64,000 nucleotides of DNA from Azorhizobium sp965227945 (GTDB lineage Bacteria; Pseudomonadota; Alphaproteobacteria; Rhizobiales; Xanthobacteraceae), in the NCBI GenBank assembly GCA_965227945.1, contig CBDDGQ010000006.1, positions 434,001 to 498,000 on the forward strand. The letters are read 5' to 3'. Shown here in pieces: positions 35,758 to 43,696 of the stretch. The translations under genes and the position numbers were made by a program. Under the pieces are notes generated by a model. That model was not told where the DNA came from. It saw only the letters and a list, made by a program, of their open reading frames with translations, and did not search any database. Position 1 is the first letter of the stretch, and the number at the start of each line of letters is the position of its first letter.

Positions 35758-37848
35758 TCAGGCGGCGCGCACGGTGGCCAGGAAGAGCTGCATCTCGGTT
35801 TCCAGCTGACGGGCCTGATCGGTCAGGGCGGCGGAGGCGCTCAGCACCTGCCCCGCGGCGATGCCGGTCTCGTCGGCGGTTTGGGCGACAGCGGCGATAT
35901 GCAAGGTGACCGAGCCGGTGCCCGTGGCCGCCTGCTCCACGTTCCGCACGATCTCACCCGTGGCAACGCCCTGCTGCTCCACCGCGGCCGCAATCCCGGC
36001 CGCCACTTCGCTCATGCGTTGGATCTGGGAGCTGACACCCTCGATCACCGCCACAGCCTGCTGGGTGGTGGCCTGAATGGCGCTGATCTGGCTTTCGATG
36101 GCTTCCGTGGCCTTTGCGGTCTGGTTGGCCAGGACTTTGACTTCCGAGGCGACCACCGCAAAGCCCTTGCCGGCATCTCCGGCACGGGCGGCCTCGATGG
36201 TGGCGTTGAGCGCCAGAAGATTGGTCTGCGCGGCAATGGTGGAAATCATGCCGATGAAGTCGCCGATGCGGGTCGCCGCCAGAGCCAGCTCCCGGATGAC
36301 GTCGCCCGTGCGGGACGTCTCCGCCACGGCGGTGACGGACATGCGCGAGGACTGCTGCACCTGGCGGGAAATCTCGCCCACCGATGCGCCCAGCTCTTCG
36401 GCTGAACTTGCAACCATCACCACATTGGTGGAGGCCTGTTCGGCGGCCGCGGCCACCGCCGTGGACTGGGTCAAGGTGAGTTGCGCCGCGGCGGTCATCT
36501 TCAGCGCCGTCGCGTGCAAGGTGCCGGACGCGGTCGAGACGCCGCCGATGATGCCGCCCACGGCAGTTTCAAAGCGGTCGGCCAGGGCCTGCATGGCGCG
36601 GTGCCGTTCGGCTTCGGCGGCCAGGCGTTCGTCCTTGGCATCGCTCTCCATGCGGCGGGTACGCGCCAGGCTGTCCTTGAACACCAGCAGCGCCTGCGCC
36701 ATGGCGCCGATTTCGTCGTGCCGGGCGGCGCCGGGAATGGCGACGGTCAGATCACCGTCGGCCACCACGGTCATCGCCCGGGTCAGGGCAGAGATCGGCC
36801 GGGTGACCCGCACAATGACCACGAGCAAGCCGATGCCTGCCGTCGTCAGCGCCACAGCGAGCGCGACGATATAGGCGATGAGCTGCTGCTCGGCGGTGCC
36901 CTGGGTCGTCAGGGCCGCCTGCGCCAGCGCTTGCACGGCTGTGGACGCCACGGCGGCGATCAGCGCGAGCTTCTCATTGTGGCTCTCCCGCCACTCGGCG
37001 AGCGTGATGCCGGGTTGCCCGCCGGTGCTGAGGCGCTCCACCATGGCATCGCGGAACCGCTTGAACTCGCCGCCGAAATAGATGTTCTGCGTCGCGTCCA
37101 CGGAGTCCTTCAAACGCTGGGGAATATTGGCGGTCTTGGCCACATCGCGCACCGCCGTCCAGGTGATCTCCATCCGGGCGTCGTTGCTGGCCAGCGCCTT
37201 CATCTCTTCCGGCGTCATGGGGCGGTTTTCTGCCACGACCTTATTGAGCAGCAGCCCGTTCGTGCCGCCATAGGTGCGCGTGGTCCATGCCATGGCGCGC
37301 GCCAGGATCAGCGGGCTGAGCGCAGGATCAAGGCTGCGGATCTCCGATTCCACCGCCATCGACAGCCCATCGAGATCGTCCAGCAGCTTGCTGCCATCAG
37401 TGCCCATGGCCTTGAGATTGGCCGGGCTGCGTTCGGCCAGCGGCCGGGCGAGGTCGGCATCCGTCAGTTGGCGCAGGCGATCCATCTGATCGAGCGTCGT
37501 GCGCAAATCCTTGACCATGGGGGTCAGTGCGCCCGGGGGCTGGGCGTCGAGCGCGGTGAGGGCGGCGGTAAGGGAGCGGGTGACGTCCGCACGACCCTGG
37601 GAGACCTGCTGACGCAGCTTGGCGGTGTCGCCGGCCAGGGCCAAGGCGGTGAGAACGGCGCCGCGCTCGACGCGGAAGCCTGACAGCGCATCGAAGAGAT
37701 TGTGATCAATCTCCGCATAGGCGGCGACGCTCTTGGCGGCGCTGTAGGTCTTTTGCGCACTCCAGAGCGCGGCGAGGCACAGCGCCGCCATGATGAAGCT
37801 CATGACGCAGAACAGCGAGACCAGCGTGGTCCGGATGGAAATATGCAC
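35758..37848 (-). CDS. Methyl-accepting chemotaxis protein
   Basis: A 696-aa transmembrane chemoreceptor. Residues 1-30 form the first membrane helix (TLVSLFCVMSFIMAALCLAAL). A periplasmic sensor of about 290 residues follows, with FDALSGFRVERGAVLTALAL resembling nitrate/nitrite-sensing (NIT) domains. A second membrane helix is near residue 330, then HAMP (VTRPISALTRAM), and a signalling hairpin whose tip carries IAAQTNLLALNATIEAARAG. The start is GTG 37848 with GGGGAGA before it. It feeds CheA/CheW at the membrane; the ligand is not known. Confidence 0.9.
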   Translation of the reverse strand: MHISIRTTLVSLFCVMSFIMAALCLAALWSAQKTYSAAKSVAAYAEIDHNLFDALSGFRVERGAVLTALALAGDTAKLRQQVSQGRADVTRSLTAALTALDAQPPGALTPMVKDLRTTLDQMDRLRQLTDADLARPLAERSPANLKAMGTDGSKLLDDLDGLSMAVESEIRSLDPALSPLILARAMAWTTRTYGGTNGLLLNKVVAENRPMTPEEMKALASNDARMEITWTAVRDVAKTANIPQRLKDSVDATQNIYFGGEFKRFRDAMVERLSTGGQPGITLAEWRESHNEKLALIAAVASTAVQALAQAALTTQGTAEQQLIAYIVALAVALTTAGIGLLVVIVRVTRPISALTRAMTVVADGDLTVAIPGAARHDEIGAMAQALLVFKDSLARTRRMESDAKDERLAAEAERHRAMQALADRFETAVGGIIGGVSTASGTLHATALKMTAAAQLTLTQSTAVAAAAEQASTNVVMVASSAEELGASVGEISRQVQQSSRMSVTAVAETSRTGDVIRELALAATRIGDFIGMISTIAAQTNLLALNATIEAARAGDAGKGFAVVASEVKVLANQTAKATEAIESQISAIQATTQQAVAVIEGVSSQIQRMSEVAAGIAAAVEQQGVATGEIVRNVEQAATGTGSVTLHIAAVAQTADETGIAAGQVLSASAALTDQARQLETEMQLFLATVRAA

Positions 37849-38124
37849 AGCGGTCTCCCCGGCCCAAGCGGCTTGCAGCTTAATTCGGCCCGGTGGCTTG
37901 CGTGGGCCTGCCGCTGGTTGCGAAATTGTTGATAAGCCACGGAAAGTTGTCGCCGCTGATCGGCCGCCCCTCGCTTGGGGGCGGTGGTCCCAGAGGGGCG
38001 CGGGGGCGAACGTGACGTCCGCGGCGATGGGCGAGCCCGTCGCAAGCCGGCCCGGCGCTCGCGGGGTGTCCCCTTTTCGCCATCCATGAGCGGCCCGCAT
38101 GATGAGCGAACGGCAACATGAAAA

Positions 38125-38152
38125 CGCCCGCACCAGCGTTCTGGTGCGGGCG
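38125..38152 (-). terminator. Strong intrinsic terminator, probably the original tRNA-Leu terminator
   Basis: CGCCCGCACCAG and CTGGTGCGGGCG form a perfect 12-bp stem with a 4-base loop; read on the minus strand it is followed by TTTT. No minus-strand gene ends just upstream of it. It lies 43 bases beyond the left 18-bp repeat, exactly where the terminator of tRNA-Leu(CAG) would lie if the island were removed. Confidence 0.8.
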
Positions 38153-38194
38153 ACAACCCGAAAAATCAGATGATGTCAGGAGTTGAGAAAATGT

Positions 38195-38212
38195 GTGGTG
38201 CCCAGGAGAGGA
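38195..38212 (+). repeat. Island attachment repeat, distal copy
   Basis: GTGGTGCCCAGGAGAGGA is identical, in the same orientation, to 54052-54069, which is the 3' end of tRNA-Leu(CAG) including CCA. This is the orphan copy left by site-specific integration. Confidence 0.85.
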
Positions 38213-38935
38213 GGTTTTCCCGCCCCTTGGACAATGCCTTCAACTACAAGAGAAATTCTCGACGCACGTCGCCGATGTGATCGCCACTGTGTACCGATCC
38301 CGCGTATCGGTTGTCAACAATTTGAGATGCCTCACCGACTAGGCTTCAGGTCTCAAATCTTGGAGGTAGCCATGCGGAGATGAGCGATCGGATTCCAGAT
38401 TGCATTGACGGCGACACCTGCCATGGCGGGGGACTGCCCCCGCGCGAACCATAAGTTCTGGATCGAGGTGCGACCGAACGGATCGGAGACGGACGGCCTC
38501 CGATACGTTGCCGCCGACCGCATAACTGGGGCGATGTCGGATGGCCAGTAAATCACCGTGGTGATCGTAGGCGGCGGGGCGGCGATCCAGATCGATGGGA
38601 CCAGTTCGGTTACGAGTTCGGGATGGTACGGCCGGTGGCCGGGGGCGTATTCAGCGATCGGGGACTGAAGGCCGCAATTTCGTGACGCACGAAACACCCC
38701 TCCTCCCCCTGTTCGATCCTTCCAGAGGAGTATCGAACATCCCGTGTTTGCTCGGGGACGGGCGTGCGCCTCGTGCCGATGCGACTTCGGCGTCGCGGCG
38801 CGCGGCGAAGCGTCAAGGGCGCCCGGTACGATCGGGACTGAACCCGCGCGTCCCCACGCGCAACCGAAGGCGAGCATGGGAAGCCCCCCATACTTTCAAT
38901 CTCGGACGGAAGATGGCCCCTTCCACCCGATCCTA

Positions 38936-39154
38936 TTAAATTACCTCCGAATTCAGGCCCGTACAGCGCATCTTCCGAGGTGCCGGGTATGATCCATCAT
39001 TCTGGGAAAGATGCGATCGACCCATATTGTCGATGCCGGGTTCATCCACAGACTGTGGGCGGACGACAACGGCCCGCATGACAAGGCTTTCGATGGACCG
39101 CTTCACGCTGTCATGGCGGGCACCGAGAAGCTCGGCAATCTCCCGCGAGGACAT
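38936..39154 (-). pseudogene. Phage antirepressor/Rha-like N-terminal fragment
   Basis: A 72-aa frame starting MSSREIAELLGARHDSVKRS resembles the N-terminal DNA-binding part of phage regulatory (Rha/KilAC-associated) proteins. Homology fades after about residue 35 and the C-terminal domain is absent. In-frame residues just upstream (GGEPLT) also fit that family, so the true start may be earlier. It is evidence of phage ancestry in this island. Confidence 0.5.
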
Positions 39155-39195
39155 GGTGAGCGGCTCGCCGCCGGCACGACGCGAGCCGGGCGGTG

Positions 39196-39528
39196 TCAGT
39201 TACAGAAGGCCTTCAATGGGTCATTGGCAACCTGCACGCCATACCTGCGGACCACACATTTCCGAAGCTTACGGGCCAAGCGCGTCGAGGGACCGCTGGC
39301 GCTTTCCAGCGTCCCCGCCCGGAAATCGGAATGCCGTGCGCCCTCCGCATCCATGTAGAACCCGCAGACCTTGCAACGCCCCCAGGCGGTCAGTCGGCGG
39401 TCGCCATCATCATCCTGCTGCACTGACAGTTGCATAGCGAACAATGTTGACGGGGACGGCAGAACAACAACGCTCCTCTTTCCCATCCCCCGTTGGTCTG
39501 TGGTGAAGTCCTGGCAGATAGCGCTCAT
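39196..39528 (-). CDS. Possible small protein with a CxxC motif
   Basis: A 110-aa frame (MSAICQDFTTDQRG...) containing GRCKVCGFYMDAEG. It resembles no family I know. Composition is plausible and less arginine-biased than shadow frames, but no clear ribosome site is visible. It lies in the decayed left part of the island. Confidence 0.3.
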   Translation of the reverse strand: MSAICQDFTTDQRGMGKRSVVVLPSPSTLFAMQLSVQQDDDGDRRLTAWGRCKVCGFYMDAEGARHSDFRAGTLESASGPSTRLARKLRKCVVRRYGVQVANDPLKAFCN

Positions 39529-39817
39529 GAACTCCACATCATCAATGCGGGCAGTACTGACTGCGGAAACGCTCTGTAAGCTGCATCACGCGCTCGCTGA
39601 GCGCTCTGACATACGGTGAATATGATCCGAGCATCCCATTTGTCCCCCACACCGGGAAGTTAGCACGGGGGCGAGCCCGCGAAAGCCACGCTTTAGATAA
39701 GCGGCAGGAGGGCGCTGTGAAACGCCTCCCCGCCGCCCGTGACGCCCTCACCTGGTGCCTGCTGGCGCGACCCGTTGGGGCGGGGTGGTGCCGTATTGGC
39801 TTTTCCATCCCGCTCCC

Positions 39818-40150
39818 TCACGGCTCCCGGAACACATCCCGGAGGATCGGGTCAGGGATCAGCCACACGACCTTGACGCCCGCTGCCTGCATCCTTGGCG
39901 GCGCCGGCCACTTAATGGGGGACAGCCCTTCGGCCTTGGTGAGGCGTCGGGCCTCTTCCTGTTCCTCCAGGAGCTGCGTGGGGGTGGGGTCGGAGAAGTG
40001 ACGGAACAGCCCCGGCTCGGTCAGGGCGACCCAGTGGAACACCGAGTACCACCCCAAGGGCGGTGCAGGGTCGGGGTTGATCCAGTCGAGGGGCCGATTG
40101 ACCTCTTCCCCAACTCCTATCCTGGCGGAGGAAGCTCAAATCCATGGCCA
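39818..40150 (-). pseudogene. Unknown gene, apparently frameshifted
   Basis: The downstream frame (PLGWYSVFHWVALTEPGLF, then LLEEQEEARRLTKAEGLSPI, ending DPILRDVFREP) is protein-like but has no start. A GGAGGGGG ribosome site and ATG (MAMDLSFLRQD) lie just upstream in another frame, with the shift near 40,110-40,125. I do not recognise the family. The alternative is a chance frame. Confidence 0.35.
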
Positions 40151-40587
40151 TGGATTGGCCCGCCCCCTCCGCCACGCGCCGATGGCACACAGCGCTCTTC
40201 AGCGCGCTACTTCTGGCTGGCGTCGAGGGCAGCGGCGAAGCCATTGAAGGAGAGCGGGAGCTGGACCTTGCGACGCGACCCATCCTCGAAGGTGAGAACG
40301 CCGGGACCGCTGGCGCTCCGTAGCGCCTGCACCTGATCAGGCTTCAGCTCCAGCTCCGCAAAACAGGAGCGCGGACAGGTCTGGAAGGCGAGAGTCAGGG
40401 GAGCGGCCTTCTCCGAGGTCTGCACGGTCACGCCGGGAGGCAAGCGCACGCCGGGCGGCCGTTCGACAATCAGACGCATCGGATCAGTCTCGGTGGCGCG
40501 GCCGAGCACGATCTGGGCGATGGCGCCCTGTCCGCCTTGCGCTTGAAACGTCTGCGCCACTTCGCACGCTTTGGGCTGGCCTTCAGG

Positions 40588-40593
40588 ACTAGC
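40588..40593 (+). repeat. Target site duplication, left copy
   Basis: ACTAGC directly before the IS481-family left end; it is repeated at 41617-41622. It fits the N-CTAG-N target known for IS481. Confidence 0.9.
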
Positions 40594-41616
40594 TGTCGAA
40601 GCTATGAAGGTTGTTCACCCGGGGAGCGGCTGAGAAGCTGGGGTTGCGAAGCACCAACCTTGGCCGGAGGTCTCCCCGGATGAACGTCCATAAGAATGCT
40701 CGGCTGACGCCCATGGGTCGAGCCCTGATGATTAGCCGCATTGAGCAGGAGGGCTGGCCGGTGGCGCGAGCCGCCGAGGCCTCCGGTGTTTCCCGGCGCA
40801 CGGCCAGCAAGTGGCTGCACCGGCATCGTCGGGGCGGCGAGCGAAGCCATCATGACCGCAGCTCGGCGCCGCGCCGATGTCCGCGCAAGACGCCGACCGT
40901 GGTGATCGGCCAGATCGAAACGCTGCGTCGTCGGCGGATGACGGGTCCGGCCATTGCCGCGGCCCTGGGCCTGGCCCGTTCCACGGTGGGCGCCATCCTG
41001 CGCCGGCTCGGGCTTGGCAGGCTGTCGGCCCTGGATCCCAAGGTCCCCATCGTCCGCTATGAACGCGCCGCGCCCGGCGAGATGATCCACCTGGACATCA
41101 AGAAGCTGGGCAAGTTCAACGTCCAAGGCCATCGCGTCACTGGCGACCGCCGCCTGGGCTGCTCACGCAACGCCGGCTGGGACTTCATGCATGTCTGCGT
41201 CGATGACGCCTCGCGCCTGGCCTATACCGAGGTCCTCTCTTCCGAAGGCCAAGCCGACACCACCGCCTTCCTCGAGCGCGCCCTGGCCTGGCTGGCCCAG
41301 CACGGCGTCGCCGTCCAGCGGGTGATGACCGACAACGGCTCGGCCAATCGCTCCAAGCTGTTCGCCAAAGCCCTGCAGGCCGCCGGCGCTCGCCATGTGC
41401 GAACCCGCCCCTACACGCCCAGGACCAACGGCAAGGCCGAGCGCTTCATCCAGACCAGCCTGCGCGAGTGGGACTATGGCCGCCCCTATGCCTGCTCGGA
41501 TGACCGCGCCAGGGCCATCAAGCCTTGGACCGACGGCTACAACCTCGCCCGACCACACTCCGGCATCAAAGGCCTCACGCCCTGGCAGCGTGTGAACAAC
41601 CTTCTTGGTAACGACA
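40594..41616 (+). mobile_element. IS481-family insertion sequence
   Basis: A 1023-bp element. The left end TGTCGAAGCTATGAAGG and the complement of the right end TGTCGTTACCAAGAAGG share TGTCG and then GAAGGTTGTTCAC, giving imperfect inverted repeats of about 25 bp. Perfect 6-bp duplications flank it, so the insertion is recent. Confidence 0.93.
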
Positions 41617-41621
41617 ACTAG
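40680..41621 (+). CDS. IS481-family transposase
   Basis: A 313-aa DDE transposase. The N-terminal helix-turn-helix is EGWPVARAAEASGVSRRTAS. Catalytic residues are Asp in MIHLDIKKLGKF, Asp in VMTDNGSANRS and Glu in TNGKAERFIQTSL. Everything appears intact. The TAG stop at 41619-41621 lies outside the element, in the ACTAGC target duplication, so the target sequence supplies the stop codon. Confidence 0.92.
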   Translation: MNVHKNARLTPMGRALMISRIEQEGWPVARAAEASGVSRRTASKWLHRHRRGGERSHHDRSSAPRRCPRKTPTVVIGQIETLRRRRMTGPAIAAALGLARSTVGAILRRLGLGRLSALDPKVPIVRYERAAPGEMIHLDIKKLGKFNVQGHRVTGDRRLGCSRNAGWDFMHVCVDDASRLAYTEVLSSEGQADTTAFLERALAWLAQHGVAVQRVMTDNGSANRSKLFAKALQAAGARHVRTRPYTPRTNGKAERFIQTSLREWDYGRPYACSDDRARAIKPWTDGYNLARPHSGIKGLTPWQRVNNLLGNDN

Positions 41622-41622
41622 C
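41617..41622 (+). repeat. Target site duplication, right copy
   Basis: ACTAGC directly after the right end of the IS481-family element, identical to 40588-40593. Confidence 0.9.
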
Positions 41623-41905
41623 GCACCACACCACCCAATCCTGATATGTGGCCGTGGTGGTCTGCGGTGCGGGCGGCGTCTGCGCGCCCGCACCTTGGCT
41701 CATGCCCGCCAGCGCGATGCCGACCATCCCACATACGGGCCACACCCGCGCAAGCGCGCGGGACCGTCCGACCCACGACCAGACCATATTCACACTCATC
41801 TCATATCCTTTTCCGGAAGATGGCATCCGCGCGCTGGGCGGTGCCCAGCCTTCGGCGCGCCATCGCCAAGGCGAGGGCGCCGATGGTGTTCAGGGATATC
41901 CAGGG

Positions 41906-43696
41906 TCAATAGCTCACATACACCCGGGCCTGGAGGTTGAAGTCTCCGGCTTTGGTATAGGTGGCGTCGGTCAGGGCGAAGCCGCCCACCAGCGTGGCGG
42001 TGACGTTGCGGTTCAGCGTGTAGTCCACCCCGAGGCCAACACCGGCGAGGGAGGAATCGTTGCGCGGCACCGGGCCCAGCAGCCCCTCATACCCATAGCT
42101 GCGTCCCCAGCCCAGATCGAAGAAGCCATAAGGCGAGACCTGGTCGCTGACGCCCTTCACTCCCAGGGCGGAAAGGAGGGCGAACGTCGGGGTGCGCAGT
42201 TCGTTGCGCCACACCAGCCCGGTGTCCGCCGTCGCATCGTCCAGCGTATAGCCGCGGGTGGCGTAGAGGCCGCCCAGGCTCATCTGCTCGGTGTCCGGCA
42301 ACGGCTGGCCGGCGGCCAGCACGCTGAGGTCGCTCACCCAATTGAAGCCCGCCGGCAGGCGCGTGACCCGATTGAGGTCCGCCAGCCCGTAGACATATTG
42401 GACATCCGTGACCCGGCCACCGCTATAGGCGCTCCACTGCCCCGCGTTGTTGCCCCCGATCACCCCGCCGGGATTGACCACCAGTTTCAGATCCAGACTG
42501 GTGGTGCCATAGGCGTCGCCGCGGGCGACCGCCCATCCGGCGCTCATCTCAAACAGATCCGCAGTGGCCCCGCCAATGTCGACGCCGGTGAAATAGCTGC
42601 TGCGGGACACGGTCTTGCCAATGGCGCCCAGGATCAGATCACCGGCATAGAGGCCGGGCACGAGGTTGGAGATCGCCGTGCGATAATAGACCGGGATTTC
42701 CAGGGTGGTATTGTCGAAGGCGAACGATGACGGCTGCCCGTTCTGGCGCGTGGCCACATAGTTCGGCGCGATCTCGATGCTCTGGCGTTCGCCGGTGGCG
42801 ATGACGAGGCGCGCCGCCTGGCTGTAATAGCTGGGCTGCTCTGCGCCGGTGCCCACGCTCCCGGGATCGGTCCAGAAGTTCGGGCTGCCGGTCACCTGAT
42901 AGGACAGGAAGCTCTCCGGCACCCCCAGCAGGGCCGCGCCGAAGCCCGCGAAATAGCGGTCGAAGCCGGTGGCATGGGTGCCGGTGTTGGACCAGCCGGC
43001 GAACACCTGCCACGGCTTCTGCGGCGTCACTTCCAGGGTGAGGGTACTCAAGCCCACATCGTCGCCGGGCGCGAACACGCCGGATACGGACCGGTAGGGG
43101 TAGCGGTTCAGCCAGGCCAGATCCTCGTCCAGCGCTTCGGCCGAGATCCGCTGGCCCGGTCCCGTGCGCACCCGGCGCGTCAGGTCGGCCTCGGTGCCCG
43201 CCTCGGCGCCGGAGACCTTTACGGATCCGGTGCGGAACTCCACCACCCGCAGGGTCAGCACGCCGCTGGTGACCTCCTGCGGCGGCAGGGTGACGGAGAC
43301 GAAGGGATAGCCCGCCTCGCGATAGACCTTGGCGATCGCCGCCTGGATGTCGCTGACCCGCTTGCGCGACAGCGGCTGGCCGAGGAAGGGGGCCAGCGCC
43401 CGCTCCAGCGCCGCGTGCGGGATATCCCCGATGGCGCCGATGCGGATCCCGCGGCCCCCACGGGTGAGCACGCTCTCCTTGGCGCCGATGAGGGTGATGC
43501 CGGAGAGCGCCACGCCGAGCGTCGTATCGTCGGGGCTGCCGGCCAGATCCTGCGGGCCGATGACCATCCGTCCCTGCCCGGCGACGATCGGCGGCAGATT
43601 GCGTTCCACCGGCGCCCGCACCTGGGCGAAGGCGGGCGCGCTCACGAACAGGCCCAGCGCCGTGGCGGCCAGGAGGCGGAGGTTGAGGCGGGACAT
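41906..43696 (-). CDS. Two-partner secretion transporter TpsB (ShlB/FhaC/HecB family)
   Basis: A 596-aa outer-membrane protein. The signal peptide ends near SAPAFA at residue 25. A POTRA region (SRKRVSDIQAAIAKVYREAG, YPFVSVTLPPQEVTSGVLTL) occupies residues about 85-155 and a second POTRA-like stretch follows. The rest is a 16-stranded barrel of the FhaC type ending in an aromatic residue (VYVSY). It exports the TpsA exoprotein encoded just upstream; the stop of tpsA and the ATG share one base (TGATG), so expression is coupled. The partner assignment rests on this adjacency. Confidence 0.92.
   Translation of the reverse strand: MSRLNLRLLAATALGLFVSAPAFAQVRAPVERNLPPIVAGQGRMVIGPQDLAGSPDDTTLGVALSGITLIGAKESVLTRGGRGIRIGAIGDIPHAALERALAPFLGQPLSRKRVSDIQAAIAKVYREAGYPFVSVTLPPQEVTSGVLTLRVVEFRTGSVKVSGAEAGTEADLTRRVRTGPGQRISAEALDEDLAWLNRYPYRSVSGVFAPGDDVGLSTLTLEVTPQKPWQVFAGWSNTGTHATGFDRYFAGFGAALLGVPESFLSYQVTGSPNFWTDPGSVGTGAEQPSYYSQAARLVIATGERQSIEIAPNYVATRQNGQPSSFAFDNTTLEIPVYYRTAISNLVPGLYAGDLILGAIGKTVSRSSYFTGVDIGGATADLFEMSAGWAVARGDAYGTTSLDLKLVVNPGGVIGGNNAGQWSAYSGGRVTDVQYVYGLADLNRVTRLPAGFNWVSDLSVLAAGQPLPDTEQMSLGGLYATRGYTLDDATADTGLVWRNELRTPTFALLSALGVKGVSDQVSPYGFFDLGWGRSYGYEGLLGPVPRNDSSLAGVGLGVDYTLNRNVTATLVGGFALTDATYTKAGDFNLQARVYVSY

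Larger units (their letters stand above)
40207..41799 (-). pseudogene. IalB-like (invasion-associated locus B) gene split by IS481-family element
   Basis: The 5' part (41617-41799) encodes a signal peptide ending GAGAQTPPAP and the start of the mature protein, TYQDWVVWCAS. The 3' part (40207-40593) continues PEGQPKACEVAQTF and runs to the family tail LPLSFNGFAAALDASQK, with the CPRSCFAELEL cysteine pair. Removing the element and one ACTAGC repeat joins them in frame (WCAS-PEGQ). The intact product would be a periplasmic or secreted protein of about 190 aa of the IalB family, named for Bartonella erythrocyte invasion but common in free-living Hyphomicrobiales. It precedes nothing else on its strand and lies next to the TpsB gene. 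Confidence 0.85.
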
